From positions 1-64,000 of the forward strand of contig CAJQNS010000072.1 in assembly GCA_905479735.1 (NCBI GenBank): 64,000 nt of DNA. The letters run 5' to 3'. The position numbers and the translations under genes were made by a program. A model generated the notes under the pieces. It ran no database searches and was not told where the DNA came from. It was given only the letters and a program-made list of their open reading frames with translations. Positions 9,049-19,451 of the stretch are shown here, one piece after another (position 1 is the first letter of the stretch; each line of letters starts with the position of its first letter). Source of the DNA: an uncultured Desulfofustis sp. (lineage in GTDB: Bacteria; Desulfobacterota; Desulfobulbia; Desulfobulbales; Desulfocapsaceae).

Positions 9049-9125
9049 CCGCTCTCCTCTCTAGAGATTCAGATGTCTTGCTTCTTTAAGGGGCCTCTCA
9101 ACTAGGCCTGCACTGCAGCGACTGA

Positions 9126-9332
9126 TGTCGTCGGTTAAAGACATTGCTGCTCATGATGGTGGCGGTTGGTGCCTCGGCCGCTTTCCTCAGTCCTATAAGT
9201 TCGACGACCAATTTAATGGTCTTGACGCCGGGTGGCTATCGCTTTAATGACTACCTCAAAGTGGGGTTTCCGCTGATGGTACTTTTTCTGCTGGTCAGCC
9301 TGGTAATCGTTCCACTTGTGTGGCCAGTGTAG
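9126..9332 (+). pseudogene. SLC13/DASS sodium-dicarboxylate or sulfate symporter, C-terminal remnant
   Basis: The frame encodes VAVGASAAFLSPISSTTNLM, then LTPGGYRFNDYLKVGFPLMV and a last transmembrane helix ending in a Trp-Pro-Val terminus. This is the well-known C-terminal end of SLC13-family carriers (SAAFLTPIGxxTN ... PGGYRFxDFxRVGxPL). A stop at 9123-9125 precedes it in frame and there is no start signal or room for the other ~400-500 residues. It is a leftover of a deleted gene, on the same strand as and just after the cNMP-binding-domain gene. Confidence 0.8.
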
Positions 9333-9360
9333 TGCTCAATTTCCCGAAAGCTTTTCTAAG

Positions 9361-12153
9361 CTAGTTTCCAGCTTCTTTGATATCGCCGGCCGAGGTAGCG
9401 TTACTGCTCATTTGCATGTGCACCGCTTTGCTGTCAAACTGGTCAAATTTTTCTCTGGCATTGAATATGTCAAGATTACGCTTGCCGTCGTTGATCTTGA
9501 GAATGCCATGGAGTTTACGAAAGCGAACATAGAGTACACCGTTACGTTGATCTGCGGTGATAACGCCTTTAGCGCCGACATCGATCTTGTCACTGGTTGC
9601 AAAGGCATAGGGAATAATTAAGCGGTTCTGGGCCATATCTATTTTTGCTTCGCCCTGCACATCATCTATGGTAAGCGCTTTCTCGAGCCAGCCGTGCTTG
9701 CCTCGCTGATTAGCCAGGGCGGCTACGATGGGTTTTGAGTCCGTCATATCAAGATCTGCTTCCAAAAGAACTGAGATTGGCCGCTTCCAGACGGCATGTG
9801 CTTTCTTCAGGTGGAAATGAGCCGCCCAGTTTTCATCATTGTGGCTTTTTTCTGTGCCTGCCACTCTGACATTGTCCAGGGTGAGTGATGATCCGGAGAT
9901 ATCAAATTCCATATTTTCTGGAACACCATCTCTGAGAGTTATGTCAGCCTGCAATTCTCCCTCGACAGCCTGCTGGTCTACAAGTGCTGTTATATCGGTT
10001 GTCCTCAGCCTGACATAACCATCAGCTGTTTCTGGGGTCATCTTGATATCAGCCGATAATTGTGCCTTACCACCGGTAAACTCCATGGGTGAATTGGGCG
10101 GCAGGTACTGATTATAGGCTGACATATCCTTGACATCTGCCTCGGGAACCTGGAGGTGAAGCTCCATGTCCATTCCCTGTTCTCCGATAGTTATGTCCTT
10201 CACCTGTGCCTGCAGAATCATCCGGACGTTTTCAATAAACGCCTGTGTCTCATCTTTCCGCCGCATTACCCCCTGTTCTAATTCGACCACTAGGTTCGCG
10301 TCCGGGTGCTCCCCGCCCTTTTCCACCAGCAGAGAGGCTTTTCCATCACCTTCGGCACTATAGTCAAGGACATCGACACCAAGTGTCTGGGGAAGAATCT
10401 CAAGCTTGCTGCCTGCCCCTAACCAGCCCTGGCTTAAAACAACGGTTGCCTCTACTTCTCCGGAACCTGTGATGGAAAGTCCAAGGCGATTTTCAAACAG
10501 AACACTGAGCCACGACAGGTCCGAAATTGATCCGCTAATTATTATATTTTCGTCGCCGGAGTCCAAAAGTGTAACGATCTCTTTTCCTTTAATAAGCTCG
10601 TAAAATTCGAGGAACCCCGCCTCACTCGATATGTCTTCAGGAAGAAGCAGGCTTATTTTGCCTTGCTTTATATCTACGCCTGCATGCCATGGTTTGGAGT
10701 TCTGCTGTTCATCATTGCTAAGCCTGGCTCCACTCAAGTGCAGATAGCTCCCTGAAACATCTAGACCTTCTGTTATTGCCGGGCTGTCAGCTTTGAGTGC
10801 CATATCGAGGTTGGAGGTAAAGCGGTATTCTTTGAATCCAACATCGGCAGCTTCGGAAATCAATTGCAGATCAGTTTTCAAGCCTGTTTGCGTTACCTCG
10901 GCAAGACCTTGCAGCTTCCCCATGCCAGCGTACAGTTTGAATAACCATTTTTCTGGAAGATAGGCCTGATAGGCTGCCAGATCAGGGACCTCAACTGCGG
11001 GTATGGATATTGCCAATCGCTGTGCCAGAAAGGGGCTTTCGTCTGAAGGTATAATTGAACGATTGCCCCGGGCCTCCACTGCGACGCCATCACCGCTGAA
11101 CAGCAGGACATCTCTGGTGAGGTCGAAAGCCTTGAGGCTGGCAAAACTAATCAAAACATCTGTATCTTCAGAGGTATCGGATGTTTCGATACTGACCTTA
11201 CCTTCTCCTTCCAATCGATGATCCAGCAGCTCAAGTGACAGTTTCCGGGCACTAACCTCAACATTACTACCATCCTCCAGACGCCCCTGACGCATATGTA
11301 CTCGGCCCTGCACAAAACCCGTGCCATCAGCCTTGAGGCCCTGAAAGTTGGTAAGGTAAACATTCAGAAAAGCCAGACTCTCCGTCTCGGTCTCAATTTT
11401 CATATCAAGGTTAAGGAAATCGACAATCTTAATCCCCTTGTTTTCCTTGGGCACAAACGGTAGAAATCCAATACTTCCCTCCAGCTGACCTTCCCGCAAT
11501 ACTTCATTGTTTCCATTGATGATCAGTGAACTGAGGTCGACATCATATTCACCATTGCTCAAGGAAAATGGTCCGCCGCGGGTTTGAACGCTAAGGTCGG
11601 TTCGTAATTCTCCGGCGATCTTTCCCTGAACCTGAAAAATCCAGATTTCATGATTGCCATGAGCATAGATATCATTAATGAGGATGCTCCAGGGTTTTTT
11701 GTCTTTTTTCAATGAAGGCTGGAGAGGCGGGACTACAGCTTCGGTTTCCAATTTTCGGTTATCAATGGGGGGAAAATAGGGGCGGATGGCACTATAGTTT
11801 TTATCCGGTTTGGGACGAGGCCGCTGCTTATAAGTGACATCCTCAGCCTCAACATTATCCAGCTTGACCGCGCGCCATAGGAGGGATATCAGGGAAATCG
11901 ATGCACTTGCCGCCGGAGCTTCCGCCTGCCACTGTTGTGAGCTGGATTGTCCGTTTGCAAAAATGGTTCGAGCATGAACGCGAAAAGGGTAAAAGGACCA
12001 GGCTCGGCCCCAGCTTACAGTGAATTTCTCCGGTTTTATGCTGTTTACAATGGTCTGAGTCAAAGGTAGGTTCAGAGCAACATTGATCAATAAAAGGTAA
12101 ATTATCTCTGCTATAAGGAGATATTTAATGATACGGATCAGCCAGGATGTCAT
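9361..12153 (-). CDS. large AsmA/YicH-like envelope protein, 930 aa
   Basis: One N-terminal membrane helix (about residues 8-28, IIKYLLIAEIIYLLLINVAL) is followed by about 900 residues of repetitive, Gly/Asp/Leu-rich beta-strand sequence. Recurrent units such as LDNVEAEDVTY, LTRDVLLFSGDGVAVEARG, LDNVRVAGTEKS and LTIDDVQGEAKIDM are typical of AsmA-like (bridge-like lipid-transfer related) proteins anchored in the inner membrane with a long periplasmic part. Members are linked to outer-membrane lipid homeostasis; a role here is inference. The ATG at 12153 sits just upstream of the hydrophobic stretch. It is monocistronic on the minus strand, facing an SLC13 remnant at its 3' end. Confidence 0.75.
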   Translation of the reverse strand: MTSWLIRIIKYLLIAEIIYLLLINVALNLPLTQTIVNSIKPEKFTVSWGRAWSFYPFRVHARTIFANGQSSSQQWQAEAPAASASISLISLLWRAVKLDNVEAEDVTYKQRPRPKPDKNYSAIRPYFPPIDNRKLETEAVVPPLQPSLKKDKKPWSILINDIYAHGNHEIWIFQVQGKIAGELRTDLSVQTRGGPFSLSNGEYDVDLSSLIINGNNEVLREGQLEGSIGFLPFVPKENKGIKIVDFLNLDMKIETETESLAFLNVYLTNFQGLKADGTGFVQGRVHMRQGRLEDGSNVEVSARKLSLELLDHRLEGEGKVSIETSDTSEDTDVLISFASLKAFDLTRDVLLFSGDGVAVEARGNRSIIPSDESPFLAQRLAISIPAVEVPDLAAYQAYLPEKWLFKLYAGMGKLQGLAEVTQTGLKTDLQLISEAADVGFKEYRFTSNLDMALKADSPAITEGLDVSGSYLHLSGARLSNDEQQNSKPWHAGVDIKQGKISLLLPEDISSEAGFLEFYELIKGKEIVTLLDSGDENIIISGSISDLSWLSVLFENRLGLSITGSGEVEATVVLSQGWLGAGSKLEILPQTLGVDVLDYSAEGDGKASLLVEKGGEHPDANLVVELEQGVMRRKDETQAFIENVRMILQAQVKDITIGEQGMDMELHLQVPEADVKDMSAYNQYLPPNSPMEFTGGKAQLSADIKMTPETADGYVRLRTTDITALVDQQAVEGELQADITLRDGVPENMEFDISGSSLTLDNVRVAGTEKSHNDENWAAHFHLKKAHAVWKRPISVLLEADLDMTDSKPIVAALANQRGKHGWLEKALTIDDVQGEAKIDMAQNRLIIPYAFATSDKIDVGAKGVITADQRNGVLYVRFRKLHGILKINDGKRNLDIFNAREKFDQFDSKAVHMQMSSNATSAGDIKEAGN

Positions 12154-12698
12154 TGACTATACTCTTTTTTTCTTGTTCATCTTTGAAAGGTCTTTTTATG
12201 TAACACGATAGTGGACCGATTTAATGTGGGAAGTCCACGGATACGCTCTGTTATAGTCCGGACGGCAACCCGCGCGCTCTTAGGAAAATAATCATATTCT
12301 CAGGCAGTGCCGGGACAATAATCCTCAGCGATGTTAATCCATGGGTACTGGACCTGGGGGGACAGGTGCCTTTGGAATCAGCCCCGCTGATCTGCCATTG
12401 TCCGAAAAGTACCTGTTCCTGGTGATCTAGAGTTTTGCTTGGGGATAGAAGAGCCGGCAGGCTGAATTAGTATAAGGGAAGGTACGGGAAACATCTTAAA
12501 ATCAATCAAATCCTAACTGAAAAATTTCCGCACCGGTCGGATTGAAATTCAAATAACCCTGACGGTAATTTGTTGACCTACCGTCTTGACACTACCACAA
12601 TGTGGCAGTACTGATTAGTTAGTAATGATGAATCAGTCATTGCACCTTCAGCTTCTCGCATTATTGATGCACATTAAAATCTAAAGGGAGAAGAATAG
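12154..12698. other. intergenic, possible promoter only
   Basis: 545 bp between divergent genes. TTGACA occurs at 12586-12591, and 17 bp later TACTGA, a weak -10. Between them lies a short inverted repeat, CCAC-AAT-GTGG (12595-12605), which could be an operator for the DUF3303 gene. No convincing gene or RNA is seen in the rest. Confidence 0.4.
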
Positions 12699-12962
12699 AT
12701 GCTGTTTCACATAACATACGAGTTCTCGCCTCAGGAGCGTAACCAAGCACAGCAAAGATTCAGGGATACTGGAGCGCCGCCGCCCGACGGTGTAACCATG
12801 CAGGGCAGGTGGCACAGTGCTGGTGGGTGTAAAGGCTTCATGCTGGCCGAATCATCTGACGCCGTTGCAATTTCTAAATGGACACAGGGGTGGACCGATC
12901 TGCTTTCTTTTGAGATCACCCCGGTGCTGACTGACGAAGAGGTTGCTGAAGTCATCGGCTAG
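12699..12962 (+). CDS. DUF3303 domain protein
   Basis: 87 aa, a complete small protein: MLFHITYEFSPQERNQAQQR, a central GVTMQGRWHSAGGCKGFMLA, and KWTQGWTDLLSFEITPVL. This is the pattern of DUF3303, a ferredoxin-like (dimeric alpha-beta barrel) fold of unknown function. ATG at 12699 is preceded by AAAGGGAGAAGA. No obvious operon partner; the next gene on the strand is mreB, beyond a tRNA and a repeat element. Confidence 0.85.
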   Translation: MLFHITYEFSPQERNQAQQRFRDTGAPPPDGVTMQGRWHSAGGCKGFMLAESSDAVAISKWTQGWTDLLSFEITPVLTDEEVAEVIG

Positions 12963-13273
12963 CTCAGTTAGGGTCAGATTGAGACTGCGCTTTTAAGGTT
13001 ACCGCTATCGAGAAGATTGCTGTAGTCTGTCTCGACTTCTGTAAAACCATTGGTTTTGGCCACCTGCAATGGGTAGCCATTTGAGTCGAGGCTCACAGAG
13101 TAAGTTTGCCTCGAGTCTGGAATATCTCCATTGGTACTTGTCAATTGGACCTGAAGTTCACCCTTGTCTTTGGGCAGGGCGATCAGTCAGAGACCACATT
13201 TTTTCATCCTTCGGCTTCATCCTGGAGCCAAATAAAAAGACGGCTATTTCAATTTTTCAAGGTAGCCTGATAT
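12963..13273. other. intergenic, no gene
   Basis: About 310 bp. An open frame (13069-13389, plus) runs through this stretch into the inverted-repeat element but has no recognisable domain or ribosome site. The 19-mer CAATTTTTCAAGGTAGCCT (13250-13268) recurs exactly at 58565-58583. Confidence 0.5.
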
Positions 13274-13417
13274 TATACATAGCCGAAATAAGTACGCTAT
13301 ATCTTGCCAGGCTGCGTCACTCGTTGCCTTACCTGCTCACAGCGCTACAAGGCTGGTCTGCCGGCTACTCGCCATCCTTTCCTGATTAAGCGCCTTGAAC
13401 TTATGTCGCTATGTATA
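13274..13417. repeat. MITE-like element with near-perfect terminal inverted repeats
   Basis: The left end TATACATAGCCGAAATAAGT (13274-13293) and the reverse complement of the right end, TATACATAGCGACATAAG (13400-13417), match with few differences. They bound about 144 bp with no coding capacity and a G+C-richer centre. The size and structure suggest a non-autonomous element or a long intergenic palindromic repeat. I cannot see a target-site duplication with certainty. Confidence 0.55.
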
Positions 13418-13453
13418 GTTTTCGGCAGGTCCCGGTTTGCAGTAAAATTGTTT

Positions 13454-13491
13454 TTAAAAAAAAAGGACTTAAGGCGAAAGCCCTAAGTCCT
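13454..13491 (-). terminator. intrinsic terminator of tRNA-Ala
   Basis: On the minus strand AGGACTTAGGGC-TTTC-GCCTTAAGTCCT (13491 down to 13464) forms a stable stem and is followed by a run of ten T. It starts 10 bp after the tRNA CCA end. Confidence 0.9.
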
Positions 13492-13500
13492 CAATATTGT

Positions 13501-13576
<76 letters not shown>

Positions 13577-13601
13577 ACACGGTAAGCAGTCAAAGGAATT
13601 T

Positions 13602-13630
13602 TAATTACCAACCTTTACTCTAGGTGTCAA
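13602..13630 (-). promoter_or_regulatory. sigma-70-type promoter of tRNA-Ala
   Basis: On the minus strand TTGACA (13630-13625), 17-bp spacer, TAATTA (13607-13602), ending 25 bp before the mature tRNA 5' end at 13576. Confidence 0.65.
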
Positions 13631-13783
13631 TAAAAATAAACACCGAATGAGGTCTGGTGCATTCCATTAATCTTGCCATTAAAGCAGTGCTCTGGTATCC
13701 TTCTCACTTTTACTGACACCATATTTTTCCAGACTTCCTGCCATATACCTAACTGCTTGGAAATCTGAATAAATTTCACATAA

Positions 13784-14848
<1,065 letters not shown>

Positions 14849-14889
14849 GGCCGCTTCTGCCCTGCAGCGGGAGAGCTGCCGTTCTAATA

Positions 14890-15768
14890 GTGAGTAAACA
14901 GTCCAAGGACAGAAAGACACGTATCGGGACCTTGCGTCTCCGCTCCGTGCTGCTTGCCGTATCTCTGCTGCTGGGAGGGCTCATCCTGCTGGCCTATACC
15001 TTCGGTGGCAGGTTCGGTGTTTCCCACCAGATTACTCTGGAAATCCTCGGGCCCCTGCAGTCCATCTCAGCCAAAGCAACCTCAGCCGCCCGCAACTTCT
15101 GGGATGACTATCTCGATCTTCTCTCTGTCCGGGAAGAGAACCAGCGTCTCAAAGCAGTGCTCAAATCCTATGAGGAGGATCTGGCAACCTACCGTGAGGC
15201 CTATACTACTTATCTGAGACTGCAGCAGGAACTCGATTTCAGAAAAGGTACAGATTTTCCCCCCTTGACCGCTCGGGTCATCGGCAAGGATCCAAGCTTC
15301 TGGTTTCATACTATCATCGTCGATCGCGGTGAGAATGACGGCGTTGTCGAGGGGATGGTGGCCCTGAACTCCAACGGAATTGTCGGGCAGGTGATCCACG
15401 TCTCTAACAATTACAGCAAGGTGCTTCTGGCCATCGCACCAAGCAGTGCCATAGATGTCTTCGTTCAAAAGACCAGGGTTCGGGGAATCCTGAAAGGTGT
15501 TGGTGAAAATGGCTACCAGCTCCATTATGTGCTCAAGAACGCCGAGGTAAGCAGGGGTGATCATATCGTAACAGCCGGAATCGGCGGGGTCTTTGCCTCC
15601 GGAATTCCGGTCGGCACCGTATCTGCCGTGCACCGAAAGACAAGAGGCATGTTTCTCGAAATTGAGGTGGAGCCCACTGTCGATTTCCAGCGGTTGGAAT
15701 TCCTGCAGCTCAATCTCTCCCTTCAGCAGTCGCTGATCCAGGGTAAAATCGATTCGTCGGGAGGCTGA
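14890..15768 (+). CDS. mreC: rod-shape-determining protein MreC
   Basis: 292 aa. One membrane helix (about residues 18-39, VLLAVSLLLGGLILLAYTF), a coiled coil (about 70-110, VREENQRLKAVLKSYEEDLA) and a periplasmic double beta-barrel with GKDPSFWFHTIIVDRGENDG and GVVEGMVALNSNGIVGQV, the conserved MreC signature. It bridges MreB, MreD and the PBP2-RodA synthase. The start is GTG at 14890, 41 bp after mreB; an ATG alternative is not available nearby. Confidence 0.95.
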   Translation: MSKQSKDRKTRIGTLRLRSVLLAVSLLLGGLILLAYTFGGRFGVSHQITLEILGPLQSISAKATSAARNFWDDYLDLLSVREENQRLKAVLKSYEEDLATYREAYTTYLRLQQELDFRKGTDFPPLTARVIGKDPSFWFHTIIVDRGENDGVVEGMVALNSNGIVGQVIHVSNNYSKVLLAIAPSSAIDVFVQKTRVRGILKGVGENGYQLHYVLKNAEVSRGDHIVTAGIGGVFASGIPVGTVSAVHRKTRGMFLEIEVEPTVDFQRLEFLQLNLSLQQSLIQGKIDSSGG

Positions 15769-15774
15769 TCGGAG

Positions 15775-16311
15775 ATGAGAGTCACCATTTTTCTGCTCAT
15801 TGGAATTTTCCTGATAGTCATGCAGACCACGATTCTGCAGGTCCTCCCGGCCTGGTTCGGCTTTCCCGACTTCGTCTTTATCCTGATTGCTTTTCTGGCC
15901 TTTCGATTCGACTGGCTGAGCGGCTGTCTGCTGGCATTCATGCTGGGTTGGATGATGGATGTGGTTTCAAGCATCTACCTGGGAATGTTCGTGGTAAAAT
16001 ACCTGATTGTCTTTTTTGTCCTCAATATGCTCACCCAGAACAGCCCGGTCAAAGAGGCCGCCTATCAGGTACCGCTGGTGGGCATCAGCTATTTTCTTAT
16101 CCAGTGCGGCTTTTATGCGGCGCTAACCTTGGCGGCTGCCGATCTGGTTTCCCCCTGGTCCTGGCACCGGGTGGGAAGAGAGACCATTATCCTGATGATC
16201 GTCACCGTCCCCTGTTTCCTATTGTTCAACAACCTCTATGAGTATCTACTCAATAGACGTGTAGTTCCCAGGGTGATAAGAAAGAAGGGGGGAAACCGTT
16301 TCAGGCCTTAA
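15775..16311 (+). CDS. mreD: rod-shape-determining protein MreD
   Basis: 178 aa, about five to six transmembrane helices, the expected size for MreD. It contains FPDFVFILIAFLAFRFDWLS and GWMMDVVSSIYLGMF, matching the family pattern in which a G-(L/W)-x-D segment follows helix 3. ATG at 15775 follows CGGAG, 6 bp after the mreC stop. Integral membrane partner of MreC. Confidence 0.9.
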   Translation: MRVTIFLLIGIFLIVMQTTILQVLPAWFGFPDFVFILIAFLAFRFDWLSGCLLAFMLGWMMDVVSSIYLGMFVVKYLIVFFVLNMLTQNSPVKEAAYQVPLVGISYFLIQCGFYAALTLAAADLVSPWSWHRVGRETIILMIVTVPCFLLFNNLYEYLLNRRVVPRVIRKKGGNRFRP

Positions 16312-16312
16312 G

Positions 16313-18226
16313 ATGGAAAAGAAACTGTTCATAGAAGATATCGAAGAGATCACAGAGCATGATGAAGAAGCGGTAAACATGCTCAAAAGAAGGGCGATGG
16401 TCGCCGTGGGTGTCGTCATTCTCTTTCTGCTGATCATTATTTCGCGTTTCTGGTACCTGCAGATCAATCTCGGTGAGCACTATCGCGATCTGGCTGAAAA
16501 CAACCGGGTTCGAATCCGCTCGGTTCCACCTCCCCGCGGCCATATTTTCGACAAGTACGGCCGGGAAATCGTTACCAACAGACCGTCGTTCAATGTCTCT
16601 CTGATCAGAGAAGATTCGTTTGATATCCAGGATGTGCTGAAAAGGCTCTCGGTGGTGCTTGACGAAGATATTGAGGAGCTCTGGGAGAGGATCAGAAAAG
16701 GTGCCGGAACGCCCCGTCATCTTCCTATCACGCTCAAGGAGGATGTCGACTGGGAGACGCTCGCCTATCTGGAGAACAATAAGTACAAGTTCTCAGGAAT
16801 CAGAATCGAGGTGCAGCCTGTCAGGATCTATCATTACGGTGATTTGGGGGCAAATATCATAGGCTATACCGGCTCGATCAGCCCCAAGGAGTTAGAGGCC
16901 GATAAAGAGGGGGTCTACGAAGGCGGCGATCTGATCGGCAAACGAGGTCTGGAACGTATCCGGGAGGCGGATCTGCGTGGTGGAAAAGGCAGCAGTTCGA
17001 CCGAGGTCAATGCCCGCGGCTTCGAGCAGCAGCAACTGAAACATGAGGATCCGCTGCCTGGTAGGGATCTCCAGCTGACAATTGACGTTGAACTGCAGAA
17101 GGCGGCCGAGCAATATCTTGCCATTAGCGACAAAGCGGGTGCCGTGGTGGCGCTGGAGGTGGATACCGGAAGGGTCCTTGCAGCGGTCAGTTCTCCGACC
17201 ATCCACCTGGAGGATTTTATCGGCGGTATTTCCTTGAAAAACTGGAATGCGCTCCTTGAAAACAAGAGAAATCCGCTTCTCAATAAAGCGGTTCAGGGGG
17301 TCTATCCACCCGGTTCGACCTACAAGATTGTCACCGCCCTGGCAGGATTGAGCGAAGGGGTCATTACCGAGAACACCACTTTCTACTGTCCCGGCCACTA
17401 CTATTTCGGCAGGCGCCTTTATCGCTGCTGGAAGCACAGCGGACATGGGACGGTGGACATCAGGCGGGCGCTCACTGAATCCTGCGATGTCTTTTTCTAC
17501 CAGGTCGGGCAACGGCTCGGGGTCGACCGGCTGGCGGCTTATGCAAAAAAACTTGGACTGGGCACCAGATCGGGCATCGAACTGGAAAACGAGAAAGTAG
17601 GTATCGTCCCTACCAAGGACTGGAAGAGGAAACGGTTCAAGGAGAAATGGCATGAGGGCGAGACCTTGTCGGTGGCCATCGGCCAGGGGTTCAACAACAT
17701 GACGCCGCTGCAGATCTGCCTGATGACAGCAGCCATCGCCAACGGCGGCAGGATCTATCAGCCCCAGATAGTGGAGATGGTCAAGACCACCGACGGAGAG
17801 ATAATCGAACAGCTCACCCCGAAACTGCTCAGCGAACTGTCCAACCGGGATAAATCATACCTTCATATCGTCCAGGACGGGCTGTTCGGAGTGGTACAGG
17901 GCAAAAGGGGTACGGCCCGTAATGTGCGCATCGAGGGATTGACCGTAGCCGGCAAGACCGGTACTGCCCAGGTGGTTCGCCTGGCTGTATACAAAGGTTT
18001 AAAAGAGCAGGATATTCCCTACAAATACAGGGATCATGCCTGGTTCACCTGCTATGCGCCGGCTGATAATCCTAAAATTGCCGTAACCGTGCTGGTTGAG
18101 CACGGACTGCACGGCGGTTCAGGGGCGGGGCCGATTGCCCGGGTGGTGCTGAAAAAGTATTTCGAGCAGTATCTGTTGGAGCAGGCCAGGAAAGAGGCCG
18201 AGGAAGAAAAAGATGGCCAGGCATAA
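16313..18226 (+). CDS. mrdA: penicillin-binding protein 2 (elongasome transpeptidase)
   Basis: 637 aa class B PBP that crosslinks peptidoglycan during elongation. One N-terminal membrane helix (about residues 27-47, AMVAVGVVILFLLIIISRFW), the PBP dimerisation domain starting VPPPRGHIFDKYGREIVTN, and the transpeptidase domain with all three active-site motifs: PGSTYK (S-x-x-K, about residue 335), SCD (about 392) and KTGTAQ (about 546). ATG at 16313 begins one base after the mreD stop, so the two are probably translationally coupled. It works with RodA encoded next. Confidence 0.97.
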   Translation: MEKKLFIEDIEEITEHDEEAVNMLKRRAMVAVGVVILFLLIIISRFWYLQINLGEHYRDLAENNRVRIRSVPPPRGHIFDKYGREIVTNRPSFNVSLIREDSFDIQDVLKRLSVVLDEDIEELWERIRKGAGTPRHLPITLKEDVDWETLAYLENNKYKFSGIRIEVQPVRIYHYGDLGANIIGYTGSISPKELEADKEGVYEGGDLIGKRGLERIREADLRGGKGSSSTEVNARGFEQQQLKHEDPLPGRDLQLTIDVELQKAAEQYLAISDKAGAVVALEVDTGRVLAAVSSPTIHLEDFIGGISLKNWNALLENKRNPLLNKAVQGVYPPGSTYKIVTALAGLSEGVITENTTFYCPGHYYFGRRLYRCWKHSGHGTVDIRRALTESCDVFFYQVGQRLGVDRLAAYAKKLGLGTRSGIELENEKVGIVPTKDWKRKRFKEKWHEGETLSVAIGQGFNNMTPLQICLMTAAIANGGRIYQPQIVEMVKTTDGEIIEQLTPKLLSELSNRDKSYLHIVQDGLFGVVQGKRGTARNVRIEGLTVAGKTGTAQVVRLAVYKGLKEQDIPYKYRDHAWFTCYAPADNPKIAVTVLVEHGLHGGSGAGPIARVVLKKYFEQYLLEQARKEAEEEKDGQA

Positions 18227-18271
18227 ACGACTCGGACATAGAGGGACCGACTTACTAGACGGCCTAAAGAA

Positions 18272-19393
18272 ATGATTCGTTTCGACAGAAGACTTCTGGC
18301 CCATTTTGACTGGTGGCTGCTGATTATGTTTCTGCTGGTCTGCGTCATGGCGCTGTTCAATCTCTACAGCGCCTCCTATCCACCGAAACCGGGTGGCATA
18401 CCTCCTTATCTGAAGCAGCTCTATTTCTTCCTGATGGGTTTTGGGGCTATTCTGGTGCTCCTTGCCGTCGACTACCAGGAGCTGCATTTCTGGAATTATT
18501 TCTTCTACATATTCGTGGTCGGCCTGTTGGCCGCCATTCTTATCATCGGCAAAACTGCCGGCGGCGCCCAGCGCTGGATCAATCTCGGCTTTTTTAATCT
18601 GCAGCCTTCAGAACTGGCCAAACTCATGCTGGTGATAACCTTGGCCAGTTACTACTCGCGCAAAGAGGTTACCGACGGTTATACCATCAGGCAGCTGGTG
18701 GTCCCGATCGGTCTGACTCTGGTGCCGTTCGTCCTTATCCTCCTGCAGCCCGATCTGGGAACGGCCCTGATGCTTGGCTTTATTTTCGTTTCGATGACCG
18801 TCTTTGTGAAACTGCGGTTTTCCGTCTATGCGATTTTGGGGAGCACCGGCGTGGCCATGGTTTTTCTGGCCTGGGACAAACTGCTCAAACCTTACCAGAA
18901 GCAGCGCATTAAGACTTTTCTCAATCCGGAAGGCGATCCGATGGGGCATGGCTATCAGATCATGCAGTCAAAGATTGCAGTGGGCAGTGGTGGAAGGTTC
19001 GGCAAAGGCTACCTTGAAGGTACCCAGGGCCATCTCCATTTTCTGCCCGAGCGTCACACCGATTTCGCTTTTGCGGTCTGGAGCGAGGAATGGGGTTTTT
19101 TCGGCAGCCTGTTCTTTATCTCTATCTATTTTCTGATGTTGCTCTGGGGGCTCTACTCAAGCGCTTTCGCCCGCGACAGGTTCGGCATGCTGCTGTCGTT
19201 TGGCATTGTCATGCTGATCTTCTGGCAGGCGGTTATCAACCTGCTGATGATCCTCGGCTTTCTGCCGGTGGTCGGGATTCCTTTACCACTTGTCTCCTAT
19301 GGTGGATCGTCGCTGCTGACCACCCTGCTGGCCTTTGGCATCCTGCTCAATGTCAGGATGCGGCGCTTTCAGATCGGCCAGAATGGCGACTGA
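18272..19393 (+). CDS. rodA: peptidoglycan glycosyltransferase RodA
   Basis: 373 aa SEDS-family polytopic membrane protein (about ten helices). Signatures: GGAQRWINLGFFNLQPSELAKL, the LLQPDLGTALML block, GYQIMQSKIAVGSGGRFGKGY, LPERHTDFAFAVWSEEWGF and the C-terminal LPLVSYGGSSLLTTLLAFG. It polymerises lipid II glycan strands together with PBP2. Last gene of the mre operon, 45 bp after mrdA; it meets hemH end to end, with no clear terminator in the 58-bp gap. Confidence 0.97.
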   Translation: MIRFDRRLLAHFDWWLLIMFLLVCVMALFNLYSASYPPKPGGIPPYLKQLYFFLMGFGAILVLLAVDYQELHFWNYFFYIFVVGLLAAILIIGKTAGGAQRWINLGFFNLQPSELAKLMLVITLASYYSRKEVTDGYTIRQLVVPIGLTLVPFVLILLQPDLGTALMLGFIFVSMTVFVKLRFSVYAILGSTGVAMVFLAWDKLLKPYQKQRIKTFLNPEGDPMGHGYQIMQSKIAVGSGGRFGKGYLEGTQGHLHFLPERHTDFAFAVWSEEWGFFGSLFFISIYFLMLLWGLYSSAFARDRFGMLLSFGIVMLIFWQAVINLLMILGFLPVVGIPLPLVSYGGSSLLTTLLAFGILLNVRMRRFQIGQNGD

Positions 19394-19451
19394 TAAGGCC
19401 GGGGAGACCACCTCTCTGTTTTTTAAAGGTCGGATTGCCTCGATGGACGGA

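Noticed and set aside
13069-13389. 106-aa plus-strand frame
   Set aside because: Runs through intergenic DNA into the inverted-repeat element; no domain or start signal.
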